A program made the position numbers and the translations under genes. From Gammaproteobacteria bacterium (lineage in GTDB: Bacteria; Pseudomonadota; Gammaproteobacteria; SZUA-229): DNA of 5,024 bases. Under the pieces are notes generated by a model. The model did not search any database. It was not told the DNA's origin and worked only from the letters and a program-made list of their open reading frames with translations. Shown here piece after piece: positions 1 through 5,024 of this stretch (positions are counted from its first letter, which is position 1; every line of letters begins with the position of its first letter). The stretch is taken from contig DAOWLL010000177.1 of NCBI GenBank assembly GCA_030641945.1, positions 1-5,024 on the forward strand, given 5' to 3'.

Positions 1-523
1 CCCGAAGGTGGCCAATTATCCGTTCACCACACTCTATCCAAACCTTGGCGTGGTGCGCGTCGACGAAACCAGGAGTTTTGTGGTTGCTGACATTCCCGGG
101 TTGATCGAAGGTGCATCTACCGGGTCTGGTCTGGGTATCCAGTTTTTAAAGCACCTGTCCCGTACCCGACTGCTGCTGCATATTCTCGACATCGCACCTT
201 TTGATGGCAGCAATCCGGTCGACGATGCAAAAAAAATACTGGCCGAGCTGCAAAAATACAGTAAGGAACTGGCACAGAAAGAACGCTGGCTGGTACTGAA
301 TAAATCCGACCTGTTATCAGAACAGGACCTGGCCCTGTGGCGCAAGGAAATCACCGATGCACTGCAGTGGAAAGGACCGGTGTACACTACCTCGGCGCTG
401 GCTAAAACGGGTACCCAGCAAGTCGTTTACGATATCATGAATTATTTGACCTATGACTATGAAGAACCCGAACAGGCTTCATATTCAGATCCGGATGAAA
501 GCAGAGATGACGGACAGAATTAA
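1..523 (+). CDS. obgE: GTPase ObgE/CgtA, C-terminal part (5' end outside window)
   Basis: Partial gene; the first complete codon is at base 2 and the stop is TAA at 521-523. The protein is the Obg-family GTPase that binds the large ribosomal subunit and links ribosome assembly to the (p)ppGpp response (family knowledge). Visible here are the G2/switch I segment (NYPFTTL, about residues 5-11 of the fragment), the G3 motif DIPG followed by the Obg-typical GLIEGAS and GLGIQFLKH, the G4 motif NKSD near the middle, and the G5 motif TSALAKTG. The glycine-rich Obg fold and the P-loop must lie upstream of the window. The tail after the G domain is short and acidic (YDYEEPEQ...DESRDDGQN), clearly shorter than the long acidic tail of E. 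coli ObgE. The last 17 bases overlap the start of proB, so the two genes are probably cotranscribed and may be translationally coupled. Identification is secure; the full length cannot be judged. Confidence 0.97.
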   Translation, partial: PKVANYPFTTLYPNLGVVRVDETRSFVVADIPGLIEGASTGSGLGIQFLKHLSRTRLLLHILDIAPFDGSNPVDDAKKILAELQKYSKELAQKERWLVLNKSDLLSEQDLALWRKEITDALQWKGPVYTTSALAKTGTQQVVYDIMNYLTYDYEEPEQASYSDPDESRDDGQN

Positions 524-1628
524 TCTAGGCCGCGCCAAACGCTGGGTCATCAAGGTCGGCAGCGCGCTGATTACCAACGAAGGCAAGGGTCTTGATACCG
601 GGGCCATCCAGCGCTGGGCGGAACAGATGGCCGAACTGCGCAGCAGCGGCAAGGATTTGCTGCTGGTCTCATCGGGCGCCGTCGCCGAGGGCATGTCACG
701 TATCGGCATGACGCAGCGCCCACATGCACTGTATGAACTGCAGGCCGTTGCAGCACTGGGGCAAATGGGCCTGATCCAGCATTTCGAGTCCTGTTTCAAG
801 CAACACGATATTCACACCGCCCAGGTACTGCTCACCCACGAAGACCTGTGTGATCGGCAACGCTACCTGAATGCACGCAGCACCCTCAGCACCCTGCTGA
901 AAATGGGCGTGATTCCGATTATTAACGAAAATGATACGGTCGCTACAGAAGAAATCCGTTTTGGCGATAACGACACGCTGGCAGCATCAGTGGCCAACCT
1001 GGTGGAGGCCGACGCCTTGATCATCCTCACCGATCAGCAGGGCCTGTACAATAAGGATCCAAGACAAAATCAGGATGCCGAGCTGATCAGCGAGGCCAAT
1101 GCAACCGATCCCGCCATCCTGGGCATGGCCGGCTCCGGCGGTAATCTCGGCCGTGGCGGCATGCGCACCAAGATCACAGCAGCACAACGTGCTGCACGTT
1201 CCGGTGCCGCCACATTGATTGCATCGGGTAGAACCGACAACGTTCTGCTGGAAATCGCCCATGGCACTGAGATTGGCACCCTGCTGAGTGCAAAGACTGA
1301 AAAACTCGCCGCTCGCAAACAATGGCTCGCCGGCCATCTCGTTGTACGCGGCAGTCTGCAACTCGATGAAGGCGCCTACAGGGCACTGTCCGGCTCCGGA
1401 GTCAGCCTGCTCGCAGTTGGTGTTAGCAGTATCAATGGTAATTTTAATCGCGGCGACATGGTCAGTTGCCTGTCACCGGACGGTGAGGAAATCGCCCGCG
1501 GGCTGGTGAATTACTCAGCCGATGAAGCCCGTAAAATCATGGGCAAGGCCTCGCACGAGATCGAAACAACGCTGGGGTATGTGGATGAACCCGAGTTGAT
1601 CCACCGCGATAACCTGGTTTTGCTGTAA
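507..1628 (+). CDS. proB: Glutamate 5-kinase (ProB)
   Basis: ProB phosphorylates L-glutamate with ATP to gamma-glutamyl phosphate, the first and feedback-inhibited step of proline synthesis in the cytoplasm. The product is 373 aa (E. coli 367). The N-terminal amino-acid kinase domain covers about residues 10-275, with IKVGSALIT (Lys16), SSGAVAEGM (Ser56), NEND (Asp143), FGDNDTL (Asn155, Asp156), [12 protein letters not shown] and LGRGGMRTK (Lys222). Asp143, Asn155 and Asp156 fall exactly where E. coli Asp137, Asn149 and Asp150 would, with a constant offset of 6. A C-terminal PUA domain follows (about 280-373), ending in [16 protein letters not shown]. The ATG at 507 ([13 protein letters not shown]) is chosen because it gives family length. 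In-frame ATGs at 453, 459 and 495 would add 12-18 or fewer non-conserved residues. The Shine-Dalgarno is weak (GGA at 493-495), which fits coupling to obgE. proA is not in the window. The terminator at 1827-1858 probably ends the transcript. Confidence 0.97.
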   Translation: MTDRINLGRAKRWVIKVGSALITNEGKGLDTGAIQRWAEQMAELRSSGKDLLLVSSGAVAEGMSRIGMTQRPHALYELQAVAALGQMGLIQHFESCFKQHDIHTAQVLLTHEDLCDRQRYLNARSTLSTLLKMGVIPIINENDTVATEEIRFGDNDTLAASVANLVEADALIILTDQQGLYNKDPRQNQDAELISEANATDPAILGMAGSGGNLGRGGMRTKITAAQRAARSGAATLIASGRTDNVLLEIAHGTEIGTLLSAKTEKLAARKQWLAGHLVVRGSLQLDEGAYRALSGSGVSLLAVGVSSINGNFNRGDMVSCLSPDGEEIARGLVNYSADEARKIMGKASHEIETTLGYVDEPELIHRDNLVLL

Positions 1629-1638
1629 TTTAATTTGC

Positions 1639-1665
1639 CACAGAGGTCACAGAGGTCACAGAGGT
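1639..1665 (+). repeat. Three exact tandem copies of a 9-bp unit
   Basis: The unit CACAGAGGT occurs three times in succession (1639-1647, 1648-1656, 1657-1665) with no mismatch. It makes up most of the left arm of the larger inverted repeat. The right arm (1784-1811) carries the same period on the opposite strand with substitutions, so the left copy looks younger, or kept uniform by slippage. It is three base triplets long, but it lies after the proB stop and is not coding. Confidence 0.9.
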
Positions 1666-1677
1666 CTATTATATTGT

Positions 1678-1729
1678 GTAGGAGCGGCTTTAGCCGCGAA
1701 ACTGTGATCGCGGCTAAAGTCGCTCCTAC
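1678..1729. repeat. REP doublet (REPIN/BIME-like), GTAGGAGCGG class
   Basis: Two 22-bp sequences face each other: 1678-1699, and 1708-1729 on the opposite strand, identical except for one base and separated by 8 bases. Each begins with the tetranucleotide GTAG followed by a short hairpin: GCGGCT/AGCCGC with a TT loop at 1684-1697, and a matching stem at 1710-1723 with one G.U wobble as RNA. A GTAG head plus an imperfect hairpin in inverted pairs is the known signature of REP elements mobilised by REP-associated tyrosine transposases (RAYT/TnpA_REP) in Pseudomonas, Stenotrophomonas and relatives. No such transposase gene is in the window. REP doublets commonly sit after genes and can stabilise transcript 3' ends or bind gyrase or IHF. 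That role is not shown here. Confidence 0.85.
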
Positions 1730-1826
1730 TGTAAATATCAAACACGCTGTAATCCTTATCGAAGCATCAAAACAAGTAATAGTCTCTGTGAGCTCTGTGC
1801 CCTCTGTGGCAAAAAATCATAGCCAT

Positions 1827-1858
1827 AAAAAAAAGCCCCGCGTTGCGGGGCTTTTTTA
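1827..1858. terminator. Bidirectional rho-independent terminator between proB and rpsT
   Basis: A perfect 7-bp GC stem (GCCCCGC 1835-1841, GCGGGGC 1845-1851) with a GTT loop is flanked by eight A's (1827-1834) on one side and six T's (1852-1857) on the other. Both strands therefore read as stem plus U-tract, and the A/T flanks can extend the stem. It lies 18 bases beyond the rpsT stop codon and about 200 beyond proB, so it should end both convergent transcripts. Confidence 0.95.
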
Positions 1859-1876
1859 TTCGGTCTGTTGATGCAA

Positions 1877-2137
1877 TCACATGTTGTGGATGTGATTATT
1901 CAGACGACTTTTATGACGCGCAGCCTTGTTTTTGTGGATCAGGCCTTTGTTTGCCATGCGGTCGATCGTTGGTACAGCGTCCTTGAAAGCAGCCTCTGCT
2001 GCAGACTTGTCGCCTTTTTCTATGGCGTAGTAAACATTCTTGATGTAAGTACGCATCATAGCGCGCATGCCCACGTTATGGGCGCGACGGTTAACGGCCT
2101 GACGGGCGCGTTTTTTTGCTCCGGGTGAATTTGCCAC
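1877..2137 (-). CDS. rpsT: 30S ribosomal protein S20
   Basis: S20 is a small basic primary binding protein of 16S rRNA needed for 30S subunit assembly. The 86-aa product (typical length 87) starts (M)[12 protein letters not shown], has the conserved [18 protein letters not shown] block around residues 27-44, and the near-invariant [19 protein letters not shown] block near the end. It is rich in Lys and Arg, as expected. The start is the GTG at 2137-2135, because the residues after it align with the universal MAN...AKKRA start. An in-frame GTG at 2185 would add 16 unrelated residues, and the promoter found here would put it upstream of the transcript. No clear Shine-Dalgarno precedes the GTG. 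E. coli rpsT also uses a non-ATG start (UUG) and represses its own translation, so similar control is possible. The stop is TGA (1879-1877), followed by a strong terminator. It is divergent from murJ and convergent with proB. Confidence 0.97.
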   Translation of the reverse strand: MANSPGAKKRARQAVNRRAHNVGMRAMMRTYIKNVYYAIEKGDKSAAEAAFKDAVPTIDRMANKGLIHKNKAARHKSRLNNHIHNM

Positions 2138-2169
2138 GTTTCTATCTGCACTGGTTAAAAAGAGCGCGT

Positions 2170-2198
2170 AAAATGCCAGTTTCACCCGCTTTTGTCAA
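2170..2198 (-). promoter_or_regulatory. Sigma70-type promoter of rpsT
   Basis: On the minus strand a perfect -35 box TTGACA (2198-2193) is followed, after exactly 17 bases, by CATTTT (2175-2170), which matches 3 of 6 consensus -10 bases. A TGG immediately before it forms an extended -10. The next bases are GC-rich (ACGCGC), resembling the discriminator of stringently controlled ribosomal promoters. Transcription would start near 2163, giving a leader of roughly 25 bases before the GTG start. The -35 is strong and the -10 mediocre. Confidence 0.65.
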
Positions 2199-2251
2199 TG
2201 TTTTTTAGTTAAACTAGTCCGTTTTTTCTAGCCAGTACTTATTCCAACCGC

Positions 2252-2266
2252 AGGAGATCCACGCTG
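2252..2266 (+). promoter_or_regulatory. Shine-Dalgarno and CTG start codon of murJ
   Basis: AGGAG at 2252-2256 is the only good Shine-Dalgarno ahead of murJ. Seven bases later stands CTG (2264-2266), in frame with murJ and followed by codons for S-I-K-L-L-K-S, which aligns with the usual MurJ N-terminus. No ATG or GTG exists in frame between the upstream stop TAA at 2210-2212 and the internal ATG at 2306. The nearest standard alternative is TTG at 2276, 19 bases after the AGGAG, which is too far. ACG at 2261 is only 4 bases away. CTG is therefore the best-supported start, though rare. Confidence 0.65.
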
Positions 2267-3820
2267 AGCATCAAATTGCTGAAATCCACACTGACCGTCG
2301 GTGGCATGACCCTGCTCTCCCGTGTGTTTGGCCTGATACGCGATATCACCCTGGCCACAGTCTTTGGTGTCAGCGGCGGCACTGACGCTTTCCTTGTTGC
2401 CTTCAAGATCCCGAATTTCATGCGCCGCCTGTTTGCCGAGGGCGCATTTTCCCAGGCATTTGTGCCGGTTTTCTCTGAATACAAGGAAAAGCACAGCCGC
2501 GAGGCACTGCGCGACCTGGTCGATCATGTCGCCGGCAGCCTGGGAACGGTATTGCTGCTGATTGCCACGCTTGGCTCCATTGCCGCGCCCTTACTGGTTT
2601 ACCTGTTTGCTCCTGGCTTCGCAGGCAACCCCGAGCGCTTCGACCTTACCGCCGATATGCTGCGCATCACGTTTCCCTACCTGTTTTTCATATCGCTGGT
2701 GGCCTTCTCCGGCGGCATACTCAACAGCTACAACAAGTTCGCTGTTCCGGCGTTCACACCGATCATACTCAACCTGTGCCTGATCTCTGCCGCATTGTGG
2801 CTGGCGCCAATGTTCGAGCAGCCGTTAATGGCGCTGGCGTGGGGGGTGGCTGTCGCCGGTGTATTGCAACTGCTGCTGCAGTTCCCCTGGTTGCTGAAAC
2901 TTAAACTGTTCCCAATCCCCCGCATAAAGCGCCACCATGAAGGCGTCAGTAAGATTCTGCGCCTGATGCTGCCCGCCATAATCGGCTCATCAGTGATGCA
3001 AATCAACCTGATACTGGACACCGTAATCGCGTCATTCCTTACTGTCGGCAGTGTCACCTGGCTGTATTATTCCGACCGCATGCTGGAATTCCCGCTCGGA
3101 GTGCTTGGTATCGCCATCGCAACGGTGATCCTGCCCGCTCTGTCGCAGCAGCATGCCAACGAGTCACACGAACACTTTAACCAGACCCTGGACTGGGCGC
3201 TGAAACTGGTGATGCTGGTTGCACTGCCCGCCTGTATTGGTTTGCTGTTGCTGGCAGGCCCGATACTGGCAACCCTGTTTCAGCACGGCGACTTCACTGC
3301 AAACGATTCATACATGGCCAGCCTCAGCTTGATGGCTTATATGCTGGGTCTGCCGGCATTCATCCTGATCAAGGTGCTGGCCCCGGGCTTTTATTCCCGC
3401 CAGGATACCAAGACACCGGTAAGAATTGCCATCATTGCGATGATCAGCAATATGGCGCTCAATATCCTGTTCGTTGTGCCCATGGTGCTGCAGCAGTACG
3501 AAGCTCCGCATGTCGGCCTGGCGCTGGCGACCAGCAGCTCCGGCTATATCAATGCCCTGCTGCTGTATCGCGGCCTGCGCAAAGCTGGCGTTTATCAGCC
3601 ACTGCAAGGCTGGAGACCACTTATTATTAAAATGTTGATTGCCAGCGCAGGCATGACAGCATTATTGCTCTACCTGACCCCGGGGCTGGAAATATGGACC
3701 TGGTTAACGGTACTCGAGCGTGCGCTTTATCTCGCCAGCATTATCGGCATAGCAGCCGTGGTCTATTTCGCAATTTTATGGCTCAGCGGTATCAGGCCCG
3801 ACAGGCTCAAACGCACCTGA
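2264..3820 (+). CDS. murJ: Lipid II flippase MurJ (MviN family)
   Basis: MurJ moves the peptidoglycan precursor lipid II across the inner membrane and is normally essential. It belongs to the MOP transporter superfamily and usually has 14 membrane helices. From the CTG start the product is 518 aa (E. coli about 511), hydrophobic throughout. Conserved blocks are LLSRVFGLIRD, TDAFLVAFKIPNFMRRLFAEGAFSQAFVP, YYSDRMLEFPLGVLG and KVLAPGFYSRQDTKTPV. The charged residues of the E. coli central cavity (Arg18, Arg24, Asp39, Arg52, Arg270) correspond to Arg20, Arg26, Asp41, Arg54 and Arg272, all with a constant offset of 2, which supports the start choice. Starting at the TTG at 2276 would give 514 aa and still keep these residues. 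The gene is divergent from rpsT. No clear promoter is visible in the 126-base gap. No typical intrinsic terminator follows, only a palindromic repeat. ribF follows after 282 bases with its own likely promoter. Confidence 0.96.
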   Translation: MSIKLLKSTLTVGGMTLLSRVFGLIRDITLATVFGVSGGTDAFLVAFKIPNFMRRLFAEGAFSQAFVPVFSEYKEKHSREALRDLVDHVAGSLGTVLLLIATLGSIAAPLLVYLFAPGFAGNPERFDLTADMLRITFPYLFFISLVAFSGGILNSYNKFAVPAFTPIILNLCLISAALWLAPMFEQPLMALAWGVAVAGVLQLLLQFPWLLKLKLFPIPRIKRHHEGVSKILRLMLPAIIGSSVMQINLILDTVIASFLTVGSVTWLYYSDRMLEFPLGVLGIAIATVILPALSQQHANESHEHFNQTLDWALKLVMLVALPACIGLLLLAGPILATLFQHGDFTANDSYMASLSLMAYMLGLPAFILIKVLAPGFYSRQDTKTPVRIAIIAMISNMALNILFVVPMVLQQYEAPHVGLALATSSSGYINALLLYRGLRKAGVYQPLQGWRPLIIKMLIASAGMTALLLYLTPGLEIWTWLTVLERALYLASIIGIAAVVYFAILWLSGIRPDRLKRT

Positions 3821-3885
3821 CCAACATCGCATGAAAGTACATCGAATTATCTCAACACAAAGACGCTAAGACGCAGAGTACTCAA

Positions 3886-3914
3886 AGGTTTTTTATGTTG
3901 TGTTAGAAAAACCT
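3886..3914. repeat. Small inverted repeat inside the second element
   Basis: AGGTTTTT (3886-3893) and AAAAACCT (3907-3914) are perfect 8-bp complements around a 13-base loop. The stem is mostly A-T and is not followed by a T-tract, so it is a poor terminator candidate. It may be part of the folded interior of the element. Confidence 0.5.
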
Positions 3915-3921
3915 AAGGAGC

Positions 3922-3951
3922 CAGGTAATAAATCGATTGAGATACTACCTG
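3922..3951. repeat. Second small inverted repeat inside the element
   Basis: CAGGTAATA (3922-3930) pairs with TACTACCTG (3943-3951) at 8 of 9 positions, with a 12-base loop containing the palindrome AATCGATT (3931-3938). Its centre (3936.5) does not coincide with that of the outer arms (3923). It therefore forms a separate hairpin rather than a simple extension of the outer stem. Confidence 0.5.
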
Positions 3952-4004
3952 TAAAAGGCTTAGCGACCTTTGCGCCTTAGCGTCTTTGCGTTGAAAGTCC
4001 CTGG

Positions 4005-4020
4005 TTTGCGTCTTTGCGTT
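4005..4020. repeat. Extra partial copy of the 8-bp-period repeat
   Basis: TTTGCGTCTTTGCGTT at 4005-4020 repeats the CGTCTTTGCGTT found at 3981-3992 in the same orientation, 28 bases further on. It is a third copy of the arm sequence outside the inverted pair and suggests local duplication or nested growth of the element. Confidence 0.7.
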
Positions 4021-4056
4021 TAAGGCAATGTTTCTATCAGGCTCACAAGCAAACAC

Positions 4057-4065
4057 TGATATACT
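4057..4065 (+). promoter_or_regulatory. Likely extended -10 promoter of ribF
   Basis: TGATATACT contains TATACT (5 of 6 consensus -10 bases, 4060-4065) directly preceded by the extended -10 dinucleotide TG plus one base. No good -35 lies 16-18 bases upstream (bases around 4037-4042 read TCAGGC), which is usual for extended -10 promoters. Transcription would begin near 4072, about 30 bases before the ribF ATG. It lies just beyond the repeat element, so ribF need not depend on murJ transcription. Confidence 0.55.
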
Positions 4066-4102
4066 ACCGTTTTTCAAACAGTTACTAAGACCCTCGTTAA
4101 CC

Positions 4103-5024
4103 ATGCAGTTAGTTCGCGGCCTTCACAATCTGAAATCCGAGCACCGGAATTGTGCGCTAACCATCGGTAATTTTGACGGCGTTCACCAGGGACACCAGGC
4201 CCTGCTGCGCCTGCTGGCAGAAAAGGCCGGCGAGAATAAAGCTCCAGCCTGCCTGCTGAGCTTCGACCCTTTGCCACACGAGTATTTTTCTAAAAACAGG
4301 CCTGCACCTCGCCTGACCAGCGCCCGCGAACGCTATACCACCATTGTGGAACTGGATGAATCACTGCGCCCGGACATGCTGCTGATCCTGCGCTTCGATG
4401 ATGCGCTGGCGCAACTGACGGCGGCAGAGTTTGTCACCCACGTTCTGGTTGATGCACTGGCTGTAAAAGCCGTCGTTGTCGGCGATGATTTCCGCTTCGG
4501 CAAAGGCCGCACGGGTGATTTTGATTACCTCAAAGCGGCTGGCGACAAATACGGTTTTGCAGTCTTGGCATTATCCACCCACAGCGTGGATAATATGCGC
4601 GTCAGCAGTACAGCTATACGCCAGGCCTTGCTGGATGATCGCCTGTCCGAAGCTGAACGCATGCTTGGCCGTCCTTATCGGATTTGCGGACGCGTTGCGC
4701 ATGGCGACAAACGTGGACGCACGATTGGCTTTCCAACGGCCAATATTCGTTTGAACCGTCCGGCAATTCCACTCAGTGGCGTGTACTCTGTTACCCTGTG
4801 CTCGCCGGAACTGGGTAATGTGCCCGGCATTGCCAATATCGGCAAGCGCCCGACTGTTGATGGTGTAAGCGATCAGCTCGAAGTCCACCTGTTTGATTTT
4901 GATAAAGACATCTATGGGATGAATATCTGCGTGTCTTTTCACCATAAAATACGCGGCGAGAAAAAATTCGAATCATTCGAATTGCTCAAGCAACAAATAG
5001 AACTTGATTGTGTACGTGCAAGAG
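4103..5024 (+). CDS. ribF: Bifunctional riboflavin kinase / FAD synthetase RibF (3' end cut by window)
   Basis: RibF phosphorylates riboflavin to FMN and then adenylylates FMN to FAD. The open frame gives 307 complete codons without a stop, against 313 aa for E. coli RibF, so only a few residues are missing. The N-terminal FMN adenylyltransferase domain (about 1-180) shows TIGNFDGVHQGH (20-31, HIGH-like nucleotide-binding motif), GDDFRFGKGRTGDF (from 127) and VSSTAIRQAL (167-176). The C-terminal flavokinase domain shows GRPYRICGRVAHGDKRGRTIGFPTAN (GFPTAN at 209-214), SGVYSV, IANIGKRPTV and LEVHLFD, with Glu260 as the expected catalytic base. The ATG at 4103 gives MQLVRGLHNL, matching the family start. 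The Shine-Dalgarno is weak (AAGA at 4087-4090). No FMN riboswitch is seen in the short leader. In related genomes ileS and lspA usually follow, which would lie outside the window. Confidence 0.97.
   Translation, partial: MQLVRGLHNLKSEHRNCALTIGNFDGVHQGHQALLRLLAEKAGENKAPACLLSFDPLPHEYFSKNRPAPRLTSARERYTTIVELDESLRPDMLLILRFDDALAQLTAAEFVTHVLVDALAVKAVVVGDDFRFGKGRTGDFDYLKAAGDKYGFAVLALSTHSVDNMRVSSTAIRQALLDDRLSEAERMLGRPYRICGRVAHGDKRGRTIGFPTANIRLNRPAIPLSGVYSVTLCSPELGNVPGIANIGKRPTVDGVSDQLEVHLFDFDKDIYGMNICVSFHHKIRGEKKFESFELLKQQIELDCVRAR

Larger units (their letters stand above)
1634..1813. repeat. Composite palindromic intergenic element with 30-bp inverted arms
   Basis: The left arm (1634-1663) and the reverse complement of the right arm (1784-1813) match at 28 of 30 bases, both beginning TTTGCCACAGAGG. 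The left arm is built of 9-bp CACAGAGGT units and the right arm of degenerate versions of the same unit. Between the arms lies a pair of inverted REP-like hairpins (1678-1729), placed off-centre: 14 bases from the left arm and 54 from the right. Transcribed from proB, the arms could fold into a long stem just ahead of the bidirectional terminator. I recall similar CACAGAGG-type repeats between genes in many environmental bacteria, but copy number in this genome cannot be seen here. The function is unknown. It may be a non-autonomous mobile element or a domesticated transcript-end structure. Confidence 0.75.
3852..3994. repeat. Second palindromic intergenic element, 27-bp inverted arms with 8-bp period
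   Basis: The arms 3852-3878 and 3968-3994 (reverse complement) match at 24 of 27 bases. Each arm repeats an AAGACGCT-like unit every 8 bases. On the reverse strand the right arm reads AAGACGCT, AAGGCGCA, AAGGTCGC in succession. The interior (3879-3967) is AT-rich and contains two smaller inverted repeats, listed separately. The layout copies that of the element after proB (inverted arms made of short tandem units), but the unit and period differ. Repeats of this CGCAAAGA type recur between genes in many bacterial genomes, as far as I recall. No function is established from this sequence. The element fills most of the murJ-ribF gap. Confidence 0.75.

Noticed and set aside
453..506. Longer ProB starting at ATG 453
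   Set aside because: It adds 18 residues with no family counterpart and lies deep inside obgE. Start at 507 gives normal ProB length and alignment.
1639..1811. CRISPR array or direct-repeat array
   Set aside because: Units are 9 bp and contiguous, with no spacers, and the arms are inverted rather than direct.
1635..1871. 78-codon open frame on the plus strand
   Set aside because: It is the translation of the repeat element and terminator (QRSQRSQRS from the 9-bp units, CRSGFSRE from the REP hairpin). Such peptides are typical false genes from these repeats.
1868..2128. 86-codon plus-strand open frame
   Set aside because: It is the antisense shadow of rpsT, which is a clear S20 gene.
2138..2185. 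N-terminal extension of S20 to GTG 2185
   Set aside because: The extra 16 residues do not match S20, and the codon lies upstream of the predicted transcription start.
2192..2220. Plus-strand promoter for murJ using TTGTCA at 2192-2197
   Set aside because: At 17 bases spacing the -10 would be TAGTCC, too poor to claim. The TTGTCA is mainly the reverse of the rpsT -35 box.
3876..3894. Intrinsic terminator after murJ (GAGTACTC followed by six T's)
   Set aside because: GAGTACTC is a loopless 8-bp palindrome and AAAGG separates it from the T-run, so no valid stem-loop plus U-tract forms.
4021..4102. FMN riboswitch ahead of ribF
   Set aside because: The predicted leader is only about 30 bases and the gap shows no RFN-element conserved blocks.
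3913..4104. 63-codon minus-strand open frame with RKDAKAQR
   Set aside because: It reads through the palindromic repeat. The RKDAKAQR segment is simply the 8-bp units translated, and there is no start signal or family match.

Overview
The window looks like an ordinary housekeeping stretch of a gammaproteobacterial chromosome. It holds, in order, the 3' part of obgE/cgtA (+), proB (+), rpsT (-), murJ (+) and the nearly complete ribF (+). From memory, this order (obg-proB, then rpsT-murJ-ribF) is the one found in Pseudomonas and related gammaproteobacteria. The ProB sequence also has the Pseudomonas-type variant (LGRGGM rather than the E. coli LGTGGM). The genus cannot be fixed from this window. 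I see no phage, plasmid, defence, toxin or CRISPR genes.

Layout. Bases 1-1628 are an obgE-proB unit whose coding regions overlap by 17 bases. Bases 1629-1876 are non-coding and carry a composite palindromic repeat: long inverted arms, the left one built of 9-bp tandem units, enclosing a pair of inverted REP-like hairpins. A strong bidirectional terminator follows, shared by proB and the convergent rpsT. Bases 1877-2137 are rpsT on the minus strand, with a GTG start and a good sigma70-type promoter. Bases 2138-2263 are the divergent rpsT/murJ control region. Bases 2264-3820 are murJ, apparently starting at a rare CTG codon behind a good Shine-Dalgarno sequence. Bases 3821-4102 are non-coding and hold a second, unrelated palindromic repeat with an 8-bp period, then a likely extended -10 promoter for ribF. 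Bases 4103-5024 are ribF, cut by the window edge only a few residues from its expected end.

Functionally the genes are unrelated core functions: ribosome-associated GTPase (ObgE), first step of proline synthesis (ProB), 30S subunit protein (S20), lipid II export for peptidoglycan (MurJ) and FMN/FAD synthesis (RibF). The points of real interest are the two intergenic repeat elements, which share one architecture and bracket the rpsT-murJ pair, and the non-canonical murJ start. No new biological system was found.
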